Positions 1-9,100 of a stretch of 41,602 bases of DNA are shown piece by piece. Numbering within the stretch: the first letter of the stretch is position 1; the number at the start of each line of letters is the position of its first letter. Location: positions 1 through 41,602 of the forward strand of contig CAITND010000238.1 of NCBI GenBank assembly GCA_903893625.1, read 5' to 3'. Position numbers and translations under genes: made by a program. The stretch is from an uncultured Oscillatoriales cyanobacterium (lineage in GTDB: Bacteria; Cyanobacteriota; Cyanobacteriia; Cyanobacteriales; Microcoleaceae). Below the pieces are notes generated by a model, which was not told the DNA's origin, ran no database searches, and saw only the letters and a list, made by a program, of their open reading frames with translations.

Positions 1-77
1 GGGAGCAGGGGGAGCAGGGGGAGCATCGGGCATCCTCCCTCGCTAATAGTCAACAGTCAACAGTCAACAGTTAACCC
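1..77. repeat. G-rich and CAACAGT heptamer (STRR) repeats
   Basis: The window opens with three copies of GGGAGCAGG-like sequence and then three to four tandem copies of the heptamer CAACAGT (about 48-75). The same composite, G-rich block then CAACAGT/CAACAGC block, occurs at 16987-17048. It is a cyanobacterial STRR-type repeat with no visible coding content. Confidence 0.7.
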
Positions 78-150
78 CCTTTTAAATTGTTAAAATCCAT
101 TAAGATAAAAGAAGAACCATATTGTTTTAGAAGTTAAGAGTAAGCCTTCC

Positions 151-714
151 ATGACATCACAAGTTTTAGTTGAAAAGAAAAAGTTAGAAAAACCGCCCTT
201 TGAGATCCACTATTTAGGCGATCGCGCCTTAAGAACGCCTGCAAAACGAGTTTCCCGAATTGATGATGAAATTCGCCAACTTGTGCGGGAGATGTTACAA
301 ACGATGTACAGTGCGGATGGTATTGGTTTAGCAGCGCCCCAAGTCGCCGTTAATAAACAGGTGATTGTGATTGACTGCGAACCGGATAACGCTGTTAACC
401 CGCCTTTAGTGTTAATTAATCCCACGATTATTAAAAGCAGTGCCGAAATTTCACCGTTTCAAGAAGGGTGTTTAAGTATTCCGGGGGTTTATCTGGATGT
501 GACTCGCCCAGACGTGGTGGAAGTGTCGTTTAAAGATGAAAATGGCAGACCTCGAACCCTGCGGGCTACGGAATTATTAGGTCGTGCTATTCAACATGAA
601 CTGGATCATTTGAACGGGGTTTTATTTGTAGATCGAGTCGAGAATCAATTGGCATTAAATGAAGAGTTAGCCAAGCATAAATTCTCACACAAAGCTGTTA
701 AACCCATTAAATAA
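151..714 (+). CDS. def: Peptide deformylase
   Basis: Removes the formyl group from the N-terminal methionine of nascent proteins in the cytoplasm, using a metal ion (usually iron). All three signature motifs are visible: GIGLAAPQV (motif 1), EGCLS (motif 2, metal-binding Cys) and QHELDHLNG (motif 3, HExxH with two metal-binding His). The length of 187 residues fits the family, with a short N-terminal extension of about 15 residues before the conserved domain. It starts at an ATG about 75 bases after an STRR repeat block. A small membrane-protein gene follows 16 bases downstream and may be cotranscribed. The identification is secure. Confidence 0.96.
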   Translation: MTSQVLVEKKKLEKPPFEIHYLGDRALRTPAKRVSRIDDEIRQLVREMLQTMYSADGIGLAAPQVAVNKQVIVIDCEPDNAVNPPLVLINPTIIKSSAEISPFQEGCLSIPGVYLDVTRPDVVEVSFKDENGRPRTLRATELLGRAIQHELDHLNGVLFVDRVENQLALNEELAKHKFSHKAVKPIK

Positions 715-730
715 TATAGGATAATTCAAC

Positions 731-934
731 ATGGTTGGCACTCCAAAAAGCATGGTTTTGTTATTAGGGTCTTGTGTGGCTGCGATCGCCGCAGTGGGTT
801 CAGTGTTTGAACTCTCTTCGGGAGTTCCACAACTGGGAAGTTTAACCACCAGTGTGATTTTAGCCTTGAGTATTCCGTTAGGTGTGTTTCTATTTTTTGC
901 CGCAGTTAAAGATGCTCAAATGAATCAAGAATAA
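731..934 (+). CDS. Small two-helix membrane protein, unknown function
   Basis: A 67-residue protein that I do not recognise by name. Two hydrophobic segments (about residues 7-25 and 38-57) are separated by a short polar loop, and a charged tail (KDAQMNQE) follows. This topology is common among conserved cyanobacterial small membrane proteins. AGGA at 718-721 lies nine bases before the ATG and supports the start. The gene follows def by 16 bases, so the two probably share a transcript. Nothing in the sequence shows a catalytic or ligand-binding role. Confidence 0.7.
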   Translation: MVGTPKSMVLLLGSCVAAIAAVGSVFELSSGVPQLGSLTTSVILALSIPLGVFLFFAAVKDAQMNQE

Positions 935-943
935 ACTGGGTTT

Positions 944-970
944 GTAGGGGCGAAGTCTCCTCGCCCTTAC
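944..970. terminator. Hairpin between convergent genes
   Basis: GTAGGGGCGA and TCGCCCTTAC form a near-perfect 10-bp stem with a 7-base loop, between the plus-strand small membrane gene and the convergent minus-strand gene at 1026. There is no long U-tract. The stem resembles dispersed cyanobacterial GTAGGGGCG repeats and may serve as a bidirectional terminator. Confidence 0.45.
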
Positions 971-1025
971 ACCTTGTTAACATCTCGATCGTGAGAAGTA
1001 CCGCAATTTAAGCAAATCCATAAGT

Positions 1026-1724
1026 CTATTGAGCCACTGGAATTCCTGACATCTGTAACTGCATTTTTTGGTCAGGATAATCGGTTAAACTCATGGTCAA
1101 TTCTTTAGAATTTTCCACTAATGCCGTTGGAATTGTTACGGTTCCCGCATAGACTTTGCTATTCGGTGGCAATTGACCCGGTAATTCTTCAACACTGGCG
1201 CTCAAAGCCCGACCCTTATCATCCGTAACATTTAAAAAACTATAGAGAAAACGAACAGACTGTTGGCCTTCATTTTTCAAATTCACGTTTAAAACCAAAG
1301 AATTGCCTTGGCGAGTTGTTTCCACCACTTCTAAACTCACCCCTCCATCGCGGCTAACAATGGGAAACACCGATTTATTATTCGCCGATGCTGAGGTGGA
1401 ATTTTCAGTTTTCGGCTTCTGGGCTTGAGCAGAGGTTGGCTTCTTGGCATCTTTACCAGGGGATCTCGCTACTTCTGCATCTTTCCCTTCCATGCGTTTC
1501 TTGACCGTTGCCAAGATATCCTTTTCTTGGAGTAAGATCACGCCGTCATGGTGGGTAGCGTTTTTATTTTTATTAGCTAAATTATTCGGACGCACATCCG
1601 GTTGCGTAATTTCTTTCAAGGCAGAACGACCTAGACCATAACCCCAGACGGCACTGGTAAAGCCAGCCCCAAACATCATGGTCAGTAAAACGACAGTCAG
1701 AACAACAGTTGAATTTAGTCCCAT
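1026..1724 (-). CDS. Membrane-anchored protein with a C-terminal beta-sandwich-like domain
   Basis: A 232-residue protein without a firm family name. Residues about 5-30 form one hydrophobic helix that looks like a signal anchor. A low-complexity Lys/Ala/Ser/Thr linker (about 75-120) follows. The C-terminal ~110 residues alternate hydrophobic strands with a pattern like DUF4352-type domains (GVSLEVVETTRQGNSLVLNV, then a loop and TVTIPTALVENSKELTMSL). The likely location is the periplasmic face of the plasma membrane. It points towards def across a shared hairpin. The domain comparison is an impression, and function is unknown. Confidence 0.65.
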   Translation of the reverse strand: MGLNSTVVLTVVLLTMMFGAGFTSAVWGYGLGRSALKEITQPDVRPNNLANKNKNATHHDGVILLQEKDILATVKKRMEGKDAEVARSPGKDAKKPTSAQAQKPKTENSTSASANNKSVFPIVSRDGGVSLEVVETTRQGNSLVLNVNLKNEGQQSVRFLYSFLNVTDDKGRALSASVEELPGQLPPNSKVYAGTVTIPTALVENSKELTMSLTDYPDQKMQLQMSGIPVAQ

Positions 1725-1860
1725 CTCAAGATTTAGATATGATCTAACTCGCTATTTTAACGGCTAATGCCTAGAGGATATGCTATCACCTACACAGTCA
1801 ACTCAAAATTTAGGCCGAATTAACAATCTTGCCTGTGGGTATGGTATTGTATTATTGGAA

Positions 1861-1933
1861 GCGCCCTTGGCCGATTGGGGAGGCAGCGAACTCATAATTC
1901 GCCTTCAGACTGGTTCGATTCCAGTAGGGCGCA
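1861..1933 (+). tRNA. tRNA with CAT anticodon, tRNA-Ile2 (lysidine type) or elongator tRNA-Met
   Basis: A 73-base cloverleaf. The acceptor stem GCGCCCT/AGGGCGC pairs perfectly, the anticodon stem GCGAA/TTCGC encloses loop CTCATAA, and the T stem ACTGG/CCAGT encloses loop TTCGATT. The discriminator is A and CCA is not encoded. The D stem is short, and the variable loop has six bases (CTTCAG). That loop and the TTCGATT T-loop recall plastid trnI-CAU more than plastid elongator trnM, so decoding of AUA after lysidine modification is my favoured reading. A possible -10 box (TATTAT, 1850-1855) lies just upstream. An STRR-like repeat follows. Confidence 0.93.
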
Positions 1934-2099
1934 CTTGTCAATTAACAAATTCATCTTGACAGTTAACAGTTGGCTGTTGGCTGCATTAGATATTGGGGAG
2001 CAACCCATAAAATTAAAAACCTGGGTACTTCACCAATTGAATTAAATCATCCTTGATCCTGAAAGGATCTTCTATTTTATCCATTCATATTGTCTTTTT

Positions 2100-2480
2100 A
2101 TGAGTAAAAAATTTCGTCAACCCGGCTATCATCCGATGCGAAAGTTTAAAATTATCTTATCAGGACTCTATTTTGCAGTCGTGTCTGATTTTAGTGTTGC
2201 CTATAAGGTGGTTTTATCTATCGTGGTATTGGGTCTTTCTTTCATTTTTCGTCAATGGGTAGATTTTACCCTAATTCTGTTAGGAACAGGACTGATGCTA
2301 ATTGCTGAATTATTTAATAGCTGCATCGAAGCCTTATGCGATTTTATGAAAGAACAGCTAGATGAGCGAATTCGGATCATTAAAGATATTGCTGCGGCGG
2401 CGGCTGGAATCAGTATTTTGGTTTGGGCTACTATTTTAATTATTGAAATTAGTCATATTTGGGGGTTATTGAAACATTAA
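2100..2480 (+). CDS. dgkA: DgkA-type diacylglycerol/undecaprenol kinase
   Basis: Integral membrane kinase of the prokaryotic DgkA family, which phosphorylates diacylglycerol or undecaprenol at the plasma membrane. The 126-residue length is normal. Visible family features are an amphipathic N-terminus, three hydrophobic helices (about 42-60, 62-82 and 100-120), the conserved segment AELFNSCIEALCDF with its catalytic-region Glu, and KDIAAAAAGI in the last helix. Many Gram-positive and cyanobacterial members prefer undecaprenol; the substrate here cannot be told from sequence. A minus-strand restriction operon ends downstream, across a MITE-like palindrome. Confidence 0.88.
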   Translation: MSKKFRQPGYHPMRKFKIILSGLYFAVVSDFSVAYKVVLSIVVLGLSFIFRQWVDFTLILLGTGLMLIAELFNSCIEALCDFMKEQLDERIRIIKDIAAAAAGISILVWATILIIEISHIWGLLKH

Positions 2481-2533
2481 ATTGTCAGTTAAATAGCCTA
2501 TTGTTTAGATAATATTTTCCCAAAAAACAAGTA

Positions 2534-2644
2534 ATATGAAATCTAGTTATTAACGCTACATATGATCCCCCCTGCCCCGCGTACACGGGGGTTTGGGGGG
2601 AGGAAATTTGTAGAATATGTAGCATACATTTAGGGATTTCATAT
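2534..2644. mobile_element. MITE-like palindromic element with CCCCGTACACGGGG core
   Basis: An element of 111 bases bounded by inverted repeats. The left end ATATGAAATC...GCTACATAT matches the reverse complement of the right end ATATGTAGC...GATTTCATAT over about 30 bases with a few mismatches. The centre is a C/G-rich hairpin (CCCCGCGTACACGGGGG). It contains no ORF. It fills the gap between dgkA and the convergent res gene and would fold into a strong hairpin on either strand, so it may also terminate transcription. Confidence 0.7.
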
Positions 2645-2648
2645 AACT

Positions 2649-5465
2649 TTATCTTGACTGAAATGCAGCTTTCTCCAAGATTGGTCTAACGTCAGATGGA
2701 TTTCTTGAGACTTCACGTTGCCAATGACCAAAGCCACCATGCTGATTAACAGCTTGAATCCATTGATCTAAAAATCCCCATTTAGCCTGATCTTGGCGAG
2801 TTGGTTGCCCTTTTGTTTCCAAAATCAAGAAATTACCATTTTTCAGACGAACTATAAAGTCGGGGCGGTATTTGCGAACAATTCCATCAAAAATATACAG
2901 AATTTCAAATCCCAAGTGTTCGTTTTTCATCCAAGCATCAACATGATCATTCCGATCCAATTCAAAGGCTTCACTGGCTTCCCATGCACTATCAAAAATG
3001 CAACAATTAATATGAGATTTTTGGCTATATTCGCAAGGTTTACCCGTGTACCAAGGACGCATATCACCCGTAGATTGGATGGGATGTTCTGGATCAAATA
3101 CGGGTTCAAGTTTTTCTGTATTTTCTAAATAAATAGCCTGCCAAATGTGCTGAACAATTTTTCTCAGATTAAGGGTAATTAGGATACGCCGTCGAATTGC
3201 ATCCTGATTGAATAAGGTTGGAGTAATTTCGATAAAATCTGATTGGATCAATTCTTCGACTAATCGAATCAGCTTTGCCAGTAAGTATTCTCGATTACCC
3301 TGCCAACCCGGTTTCATCTGGTCAAAAATATCTCTAGCAACTTCAAAAGCAATTTTTTGGAATCGAAATTTTCGACCTAAATCTTCTAGGTCAATCGATT
3401 TAATTTTGGTCACATCCGGTTTACCATCGACACTGGGAGCGAGTTCTGCTAAGGTAATATTTTCAAAGGCATCTAACTTTAAAGGTTCAACCTGACTCAG
3501 ATCGAGTTTGAGTTCTGGCTGATAAATATAATCAATGCGAACAATATTGGGAAAGCTTATTTCAAACTGCTGCTTTTCAATATCGGGTTTAATTTCAGTC
3601 TTAGGATTAGGTGGTGGTGGCGGAGTTCCTTCATTAGATTCGTGGGGAAGAAAGGTAAAAGGAACACCAAAAATATTAACATATTCAGCTTCAAGTAAAT
3701 TAGTTTCTGGGTTAATATCATAAGCAGTTCTCCGTAAACCTCTACCTACAACTTGTTCACACAAAAGTTGGCTGGTAAATGCCCGAATCCCCATAATATG
3801 TGTCACAGTTTTGGCATCCCAACCTTCAGATAACATCCCAACAGAAATAACATTTTGAATCTGTTCCCCAGGTTTCCCAACTTGACCAACTGTATCAACT
3901 GTTTTTCGTAAAAGTTCTGCTTGTTCTTTCTTTGAAAGTTTGCGAATAGGTTCATCCTCAGAGTTATCATCTTCGCTATTTTCTGCGGCTGTATCTTGTA
4001 TTTCGGTGCTTTCTTCTTGGGATTCTGCCATTTTTAAAACATTAGAATCAATGTGTAAAGTGCGTTCTGAATTGCAGAGTTCTTCAATATGAATTTTGTG
4101 ATGATCGAAAGCATATTTAATTCTAGCCGCAGTTTCAGTACGGTTGGCAATAGAAATCATGGCTGGTGGAACTTTATGCCCCGATTCTTGCCATGCTTTC
4201 GCAGTTTCTAGCCAATCTTTTCCCAATAAAAGATAGCCATTAGCAAGCAAATCAGGCAGGGATTCATCAGGTTTAGCTTTACGATTAACATTATCATAAA
4301 CTTCGGGATCTCGATAAAGATGATAAAGACGGGATTTAAAGTCTTTTACATTCAGTCTGGCATCGTCACGAATCACCACGCGAGGGGTTTTAACTAAACC
4401 AGATTCAATGGCATCGTTTAAGCCAAAATCACTAATAATCCAGCCAAATAAAGCTTCTTCTGAACTCTTTTTACCAGAAGGTGCAAAGGGTGTGGCAGAA
4501 AAGTCAAAACAGGTAATAATTTTTCTAGCTTGGTGAATGCGATCGAGTCCACCAACCCATTTTGTAGCCTCGTCTAAATCGTCTTTACTGACACCTTTAA
4601 CTTTGGATTCAGCAGGTATGCGCCATGCGTGGTGTGCTTCGTCGTTAATAACAACAATGTTGCTAGAATTGGCAATTTCTCCTAATACTCCTCTGGCGTA
4701 GGCTTCGTTACTTTTTGCACCACGTTTATCAACTCCTTTTTTCTTCTTAATTTGTTCTTCTGTTTCCCAATTCAAGGCGTGCCAATTGCGGATTAAAACT
4801 TTCCCTTGACGAAGTTTATCGAATAATCCCAGAGGAACAATATTGAATATTTCATAATAGTTATTTTCCGCAGAGGGAATCAGAACTTCCAGACGATTTC
4901 TTACAGTTAGTCCGGGGGCAACAATAAAAATGGCTTTAGAAAAACGGGTATCTTGGGGATAGGTAATTTTATTGATAATTTGCCATGCAATTAACATCGC
5001 CATGACAATAGTTTTGCCCGAACCTGTTGCCATTTTGGAACAAAGGCGTTTGAAGTTTCCGCCATCGTCAGGAATATCAATGCCTACTTTTGCAGATGGT
5101 GGGGATTCTGTTAGCCAGATTAGGGTTTTTATGGCTTCTAACTGACAGAAAAAGAAGGGAAAATCGCGTTCTTCTGATTTGTCCCAGTGTTCTAGCAAAC
5201 GCTTGGTAACGCCTGTGACACCGGGGTATTCTTCATCGCACCAAGCTTTAACGCGGGGGCGGATTTGATTTACTAAAGGAATTTCGATAAATTTACCGGG
5301 ATCGTCGAAAGTTTTGGAGTTTTCCGAGGCGATAATATAGCCTGCGGGTCGTCTTCCTGCTGTACGATTAAATAGGCGAGAATTGCGATCGTAGTGCCAA
5401 TATTCTTGCGGTTCTTCGTAAGGAGAATTGATGATAAGTTGATTAATTGTAGTTTTTGATGACAT
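2649..5465 (-). CDS. Type III-like restriction subunit, DEAD/DEAH helicase with C-terminal nuclease
   Basis: A 938-residue ATP-dependent restriction subunit that would translocate on DNA and cut unmodified sites with the partner methyltransferase encoded upstream. Superfamily 2 motifs run in order: ATGSGKT (Walker A, about residue 146), INDEAHHAW (DEAH-like Walker B, near 275), FDFSATPF (motif III, near 323), then SEGWDAKTVTHI and QVVGRGLRR (motifs V and VI). Near the C-terminus YRPDFIVRLKNGNFLILETKG has the D...ExK pattern of a PD-(D/E)XK nuclease. It is probably the last gene of an operon with mod (9799) and a Uma2 gene (6125), and lies 54 bases after the latter. No frameshift is visible, so it is probably functional. 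Confidence 0.9.
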   Translation of the reverse strand: MSSKTTINQLIINSPYEEPQEYWHYDRNSRLFNRTAGRRPAGYIIASENSKTFDDPGKFIEIPLVNQIRPRVKAWCDEEYPGVTGVTKRLLEHWDKSEERDFPFFFCQLEAIKTLIWLTESPPSAKVGIDIPDDGGNFKRLCSKMATGSGKTIVMAMLIAWQIINKITYPQDTRFSKAIFIVAPGLTVRNRLEVLIPSAENNYYEIFNIVPLGLFDKLRQGKVLIRNWHALNWETEEQIKKKKGVDKRGAKSNEAYARGVLGEIANSSNIVVINDEAHHAWRIPAESKVKGVSKDDLDEATKWVGGLDRIHQARKIITCFDFSATPFAPSGKKSSEEALFGWIISDFGLNDAIESGLVKTPRVVIRDDARLNVKDFKSRLYHLYRDPEVYDNVNRKAKPDESLPDLLANGYLLLGKDWLETAKAWQESGHKVPPAMISIANRTETAARIKYAFDHHKIHIEELCNSERTLHIDSNVLKMAESQEESTEIQDTAAENSEDDNSEDEPIRKLSKKEQAELLRKTVDTVGQVGKPGEQIQNVISVGMLSEGWDAKTVTHIMGIRAFTSQLLCEQVVGRGLRRTAYDINPETNLLEAEYVNIFGVPFTFLPHESNEGTPPPPPNPKTEIKPDIEKQQFEISFPNIVRIDYIYQPELKLDLSQVEPLKLDAFENITLAELAPSVDGKPDVTKIKSIDLEDLGRKFRFQKIAFEVARDIFDQMKPGWQGNREYLLAKLIRLVEELIQSDFIEITPTLFNQDAIRRRILITLNLRKIVQHIWQAIYLENTEKLEPVFDPEHPIQSTGDMRPWYTGKPCEYSQKSHINCCIFDSAWEASEAFELDRNDHVDAWMKNEHLGFEILYIFDGIVRKYRPDFIVRLKNGNFLILETKGQPTRQDQAKWGFLDQWIQAVNQHGGFGHWQREVSRNPSDVRPILEKAAFQSR

Positions 5466-5519
5466 AAGTTTTACTGTCTTAAAAAAATATTAACTTTGAA
5501 TTGAATATCGTCTGAATAC

Positions 5520-6125
5520 TTACTCACCATTAAAAATCTGCACGGCGGTCAAATTCAACTCTGGAAAAACTACTGATTCAACTCTTTCATCTCCTCGAAA
5601 CAGCTTAATTTGATACTCACTATCTACTAACTGATAAACCGATAAAGTTGGCTGTTTTGGAGAACCAATATAACGGCTACCACCTAAACCCAAATAATCG
5701 ACAATCCAATATTCGGGAATGCCTAATGCTTCATAATCGATCATTTTGTGGGCATAATCATCGCGCCAATTTGTGCTGACGACTTCAATGATTAGGGGAA
5801 TGGACAAGCCTTGCGTAATTGTTGAGGATTTTTTCCACAAAGGTTCTAGGGCTAAAGCATCACCTTTGACTACCAAAATATCAGGTAAATAGCCCGTTTC
5901 TTCACTCGGAGATTTAACCAAAGCATTCTTAGGAAATCGATAAGGAAGTTGCAGCCTGCCAGTTTCTAGGATTAGAGATGTCTGTAAAAATTCAACAACC
6001 TCTTCGTGTTTTCCTGTAGTTTGCATTTCTACAATAGCTCCTCGATGTAGTTCATAGCGTCCGTTTTCTGGTTTCCATTCCAGAAATTCATCAAAAGTCA
6101 TTAACTTAGATATAGTTTGAATCAT
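5520..6125 (-). CDS. Uma2 family (DUF820) putative endonuclease
   Basis: A 201-residue member of the Uma2/DUF820 family, which is greatly expanded in cyanobacteria and has a PD-(D/E)XK-type fold. Visible family features are an N-terminal MTFDEFLEW...GRYELHRGAIVEM segment, LPDILVVKGD with the catalytic-type Asp, and IIEVVST...YEALGIPEYWIVDYLG carrying the second acidic position. The biological role of the family is unsettled. It sits between mod and res of a restriction operon, with about 55 bases on each side and the same strand, so it is probably cotranscribed. Whether it contributes to restriction or merely inserted there is unknown. Confidence 0.88.
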   Translation of the reverse strand: MIQTISKLMTFDEFLEWKPENGRYELHRGAIVEMQTTGKHEEVVEFLQTSLILETGRLQLPYRFPKNALVKSPSEETGYLPDILVVKGDALALEPLWKKSSTITQGLSIPLIIEVVSTNWRDDYAHKMIDYEALGIPEYWIVDYLGLGGSRYIGSPKQPTLSVYQLVDSEYQIKLFRGDERVESVVFPELNLTAVQIFNGE

Positions 6126-6181
6126 GGTAAAATCTCCAAGGCTCTAACATCATTTTAACGTACAAATAATCTGAGAAATAA

Positions 6182-9100
6182 TCATGGCGTTAACCGAATA
6201 ATCTTCAAACTTTCAATCCCCCGATCGTCCACAATTTTAACAGCAACCCGCTGATATTCTCCCATTTCAAAAGGTAACGAAACAGTTCCCTGATAAGACT
6301 CGATTAAATCCTCATCAATTTCAGCTTTCAAATTCTTAGCTAAACGCGACCAAGCATCTTTTTCCCCTGCCATTGGAAAGAAAACCTGACGGGGGAAAAT
6401 ACTTCTACCATCATAATCGGTATCTAACATCCAAACAGCTATTTTTTCAACACTGCCCGACTCGATATTTCCCGTCTTAGTGTTATAATAATCGAAGCCA
6501 AAAACTTCTACTTCCCACTTACCTTTATTTTCCCCTTTCTCGATCCGCCGCAGGGTGACATCTGGCTGCCCCATCAACCAAAAACTCTCATTACTAGCAC
6601 GTTTTTTCTTCAGGTCTTCTGTTAGCAAATCGGCGTTCATTTGCGCTTTTAATAATGTTACTCCTGGCCAGTTAGTTTCTTCGATATCTTTGGCAGCTTC
6701 GGGGTCAAATTGAAAGGCGGCAAAGATAATTAATTTCGGTTTTGGGACTAAAGTTTGTGCTTCTTCAATGGCTTGGGCAACTTGTCTTTGTTCTAAAGGT
6801 GCGTATTCTGGGCCGAAGGAAATTACCACTCGCATTGGTTGACCATAACTACCACCAGTTTCTTTTACTGTATTAGCACCAAGGTCATTTGGTTTGGTTT
6901 CGGCATCGGCGTGAAGCCAACGAGTGCCGGGTAAAGCTTCAACTCTGGAGAATAAAATATATTGCCCGTTTTTACCGCGAATCCCCGTTTTTAGCAGTTC
7001 ATCTCGCCATTCTGATTGGCGCAATGTTTCGCCAGAACGAGCAATTGAATTATCAAGAATGGGTGAATTAATAATATCATCAATGGGTTTAACTGTGGGT
7101 GCGGGGACGGCTTCAACGGTGAAGGGGCCAGTAACTCTGGCTTTGGATTTGTCTAATAATGGTTGGTCATAAAGTGTTTCTTGGTCAGCGTATTTATTAA
7201 TGGCTTGTTCGATTTCTATGCGTTTCATGCCTGACCGAATTTCGGGGTTATTGGCAATAGATTTGAGGGTGATATGAGGGACGGTTTTGTATTTGAAACC
7301 ATCGCTTACGCCTGCTTGGGAATTTGCGAGTTGATAATAGTCAAAGGTGGCGGTCATTAACCTTTGTTTGGCTAGGGTTATTGCTACTCTTGAGGTATCG
7401 CAGGTTATCCATCTGCGTCCCCATTGTTCGGCTACATAGGCAGTTGTACCACTCCCACAGTTGTGAACTGTACAAACTTCAGTAATAAAAGAATGACTAC
7501 CTTCAATCTCTAAATCATAGACAGTTTCATTTGACCAACAATTTTCTACTTTTGCAATTTCAACACATTGAAGACTAATCTTTTCTCCCCCTATTTCTCC
7601 CCCCATTTCTCCCCCCATTTCTCCCCCCATTTCTCCCCCTATTTCTCCCTCTCTTTCTCCCCCCGTACACGGGGGGTTGGGGGGGGACACAAGTGCACTA
7701 AAAACAATATCTCCTGGTTTTAAATTACCTGCTTGAACCCAACTTGCACCCTCAATTGATTCAGTGCGGATGCGACATTGAGATTCAATTGCTAAACAAA
7801 CTCCTTCTAAATTTTCGTAAATTTCTTTTGTCGTAAAGCGCAGCACATCAAGACCAAGACTACGCATAAAACTATCTCGTTGTCGATCATATTCTATTGC
7901 TTCTGGTTCAAAGTGGGTTGCGCCATCTATTTCTACAACTAAATGAGCATCTCGGCTATAAAAATCAGCAATATATCGACCGATAGGATGTTGACGACGA
8001 AACTTAAATTCTAGTTTTTTCCCTCGTAAAACATCCCACAATTTCTGCTCAGGAGGTGTCATTTCTTTACGAAGTTTTCGGCGAAGTTCTAGGTGAGTGT
8101 AGGGGGTTGCTGACCAGTCTTGATTACCTCCTAAACTGCGCGGTCTAAGTTTTGCTAGTACGCGATGATCGGCTGTTAACCACATAGTTGTATTGTTGTT
8201 TTTACAGGTTAACCCAATCATTTCTCCTTGGTATTGTTTTTGGATAATGCGTAGGACTCGGTGCGGTTTTTGGTCGTGACTGTAGACTAAAGTACCGGGT
8301 TGTATTTCTTCGATGGGAATGAGTTTTCCCCCCCTAAATTCCCCCGTAAATCCCCCCCTAAATCCCCCCGTGTACGGGGGGACTTTGAGTTCTCTTGCTC
8401 CCTCCCCATTCATGGGGAGGGTTGGGGTGGGGGTCAATATTTTTGTTCCTTTTCGCAAACAGGTAATATCTAGGACTAAATCGCCTGGGTCGGTGGTCAT
8501 TAGGAGACAGCGTTCAATAACTTTAGTGTTTGTCTGAACAACGTAAATCTTGGATGCTGAAAATGTACTTAGTCTTGTGTCACTCCAAGTATTTGAAATA
8601 GGTGTTACTGGAAAATCATTTCGATATCGCTTGTAGCAAAGAGTCTTACCAACTACCATCAAACGTTGAGCATTCTTTAAAACATCTAAACCTTCTAAAC
8701 TTGTTTTCCAATGATTTTTACCAGGATGAAATACTTTATTTTCAAATTCAAAATCAACGGTTGTATTAGGACTGAATCCATCTGATGTTAGATTATCAGA
8801 ACGGAAAACCATAGCATTTTCGGGTATATTTATTGGATTTCTTAATTCTTCTGAAGTAGGTTTTCTGAGATTTCCATTAACTTCTTGTATCCAATCATTT
8901 GAAGACAAATATTCTTTGCTACCAGTCCAAAATATCTTATTATATTTAACTTTTATTTTGTCTTTTGCGTACCAAATCAAATAATCAGCAATTGAAGGTA
9001 GTAATGCCGAACTTTGACCAGTTGTTGTCTGAAAATTTACAAGAGAACAAAAGTTATCTATTCCAAAAACCTCATCCATCAATTCCCTAACATGATGCAC

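Larger units (their letters stand above)
7460..8461 (-). mobile_element. Intein with DUF559/Vsr-like homing endonuclease domain, inside the mod gene
   Basis: In-frame insertion of 334 codons. Block A begins with Cys447 (CLRKGTKIL). Block B holds TADH (Thr542, His545). Block F is VYDLEIEGSHSFITEV. Block G ends CTVHN (His779, Asn780), followed by Cys781 as the +1 extein nucleophile. All splicing residues are therefore present. Between the splicing blocks lies a DUF559 domain (about residues 567-672) with MTPPEQKLWDVLRG, RYIADF (Asp612) and VVEIDG (Glu623, Asp625), the acidic residues expected of a PD-(D/E)XK/Vsr-like nuclease. This is a homing endonuclease type rarer than LAGLIDADG. Two stretches are low-complexity and repeat-derived (bases 7582-7690 and 8326-8436). 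Confidence 0.92.

Noticed and set aside
5520-6125. Uma2 as a proven part of the restriction system
   Set aside because: Position alone supports it. Uma2 genes are so abundant in cyanobacteria that chance insertion is possible, so it is kept as a hypothesis only.
7582-8436. CRISPR array within the mod gene
   Set aside because: Units are 12-bp low-complexity tandem repeats and palindromes without spacers, and they keep the reading frame.
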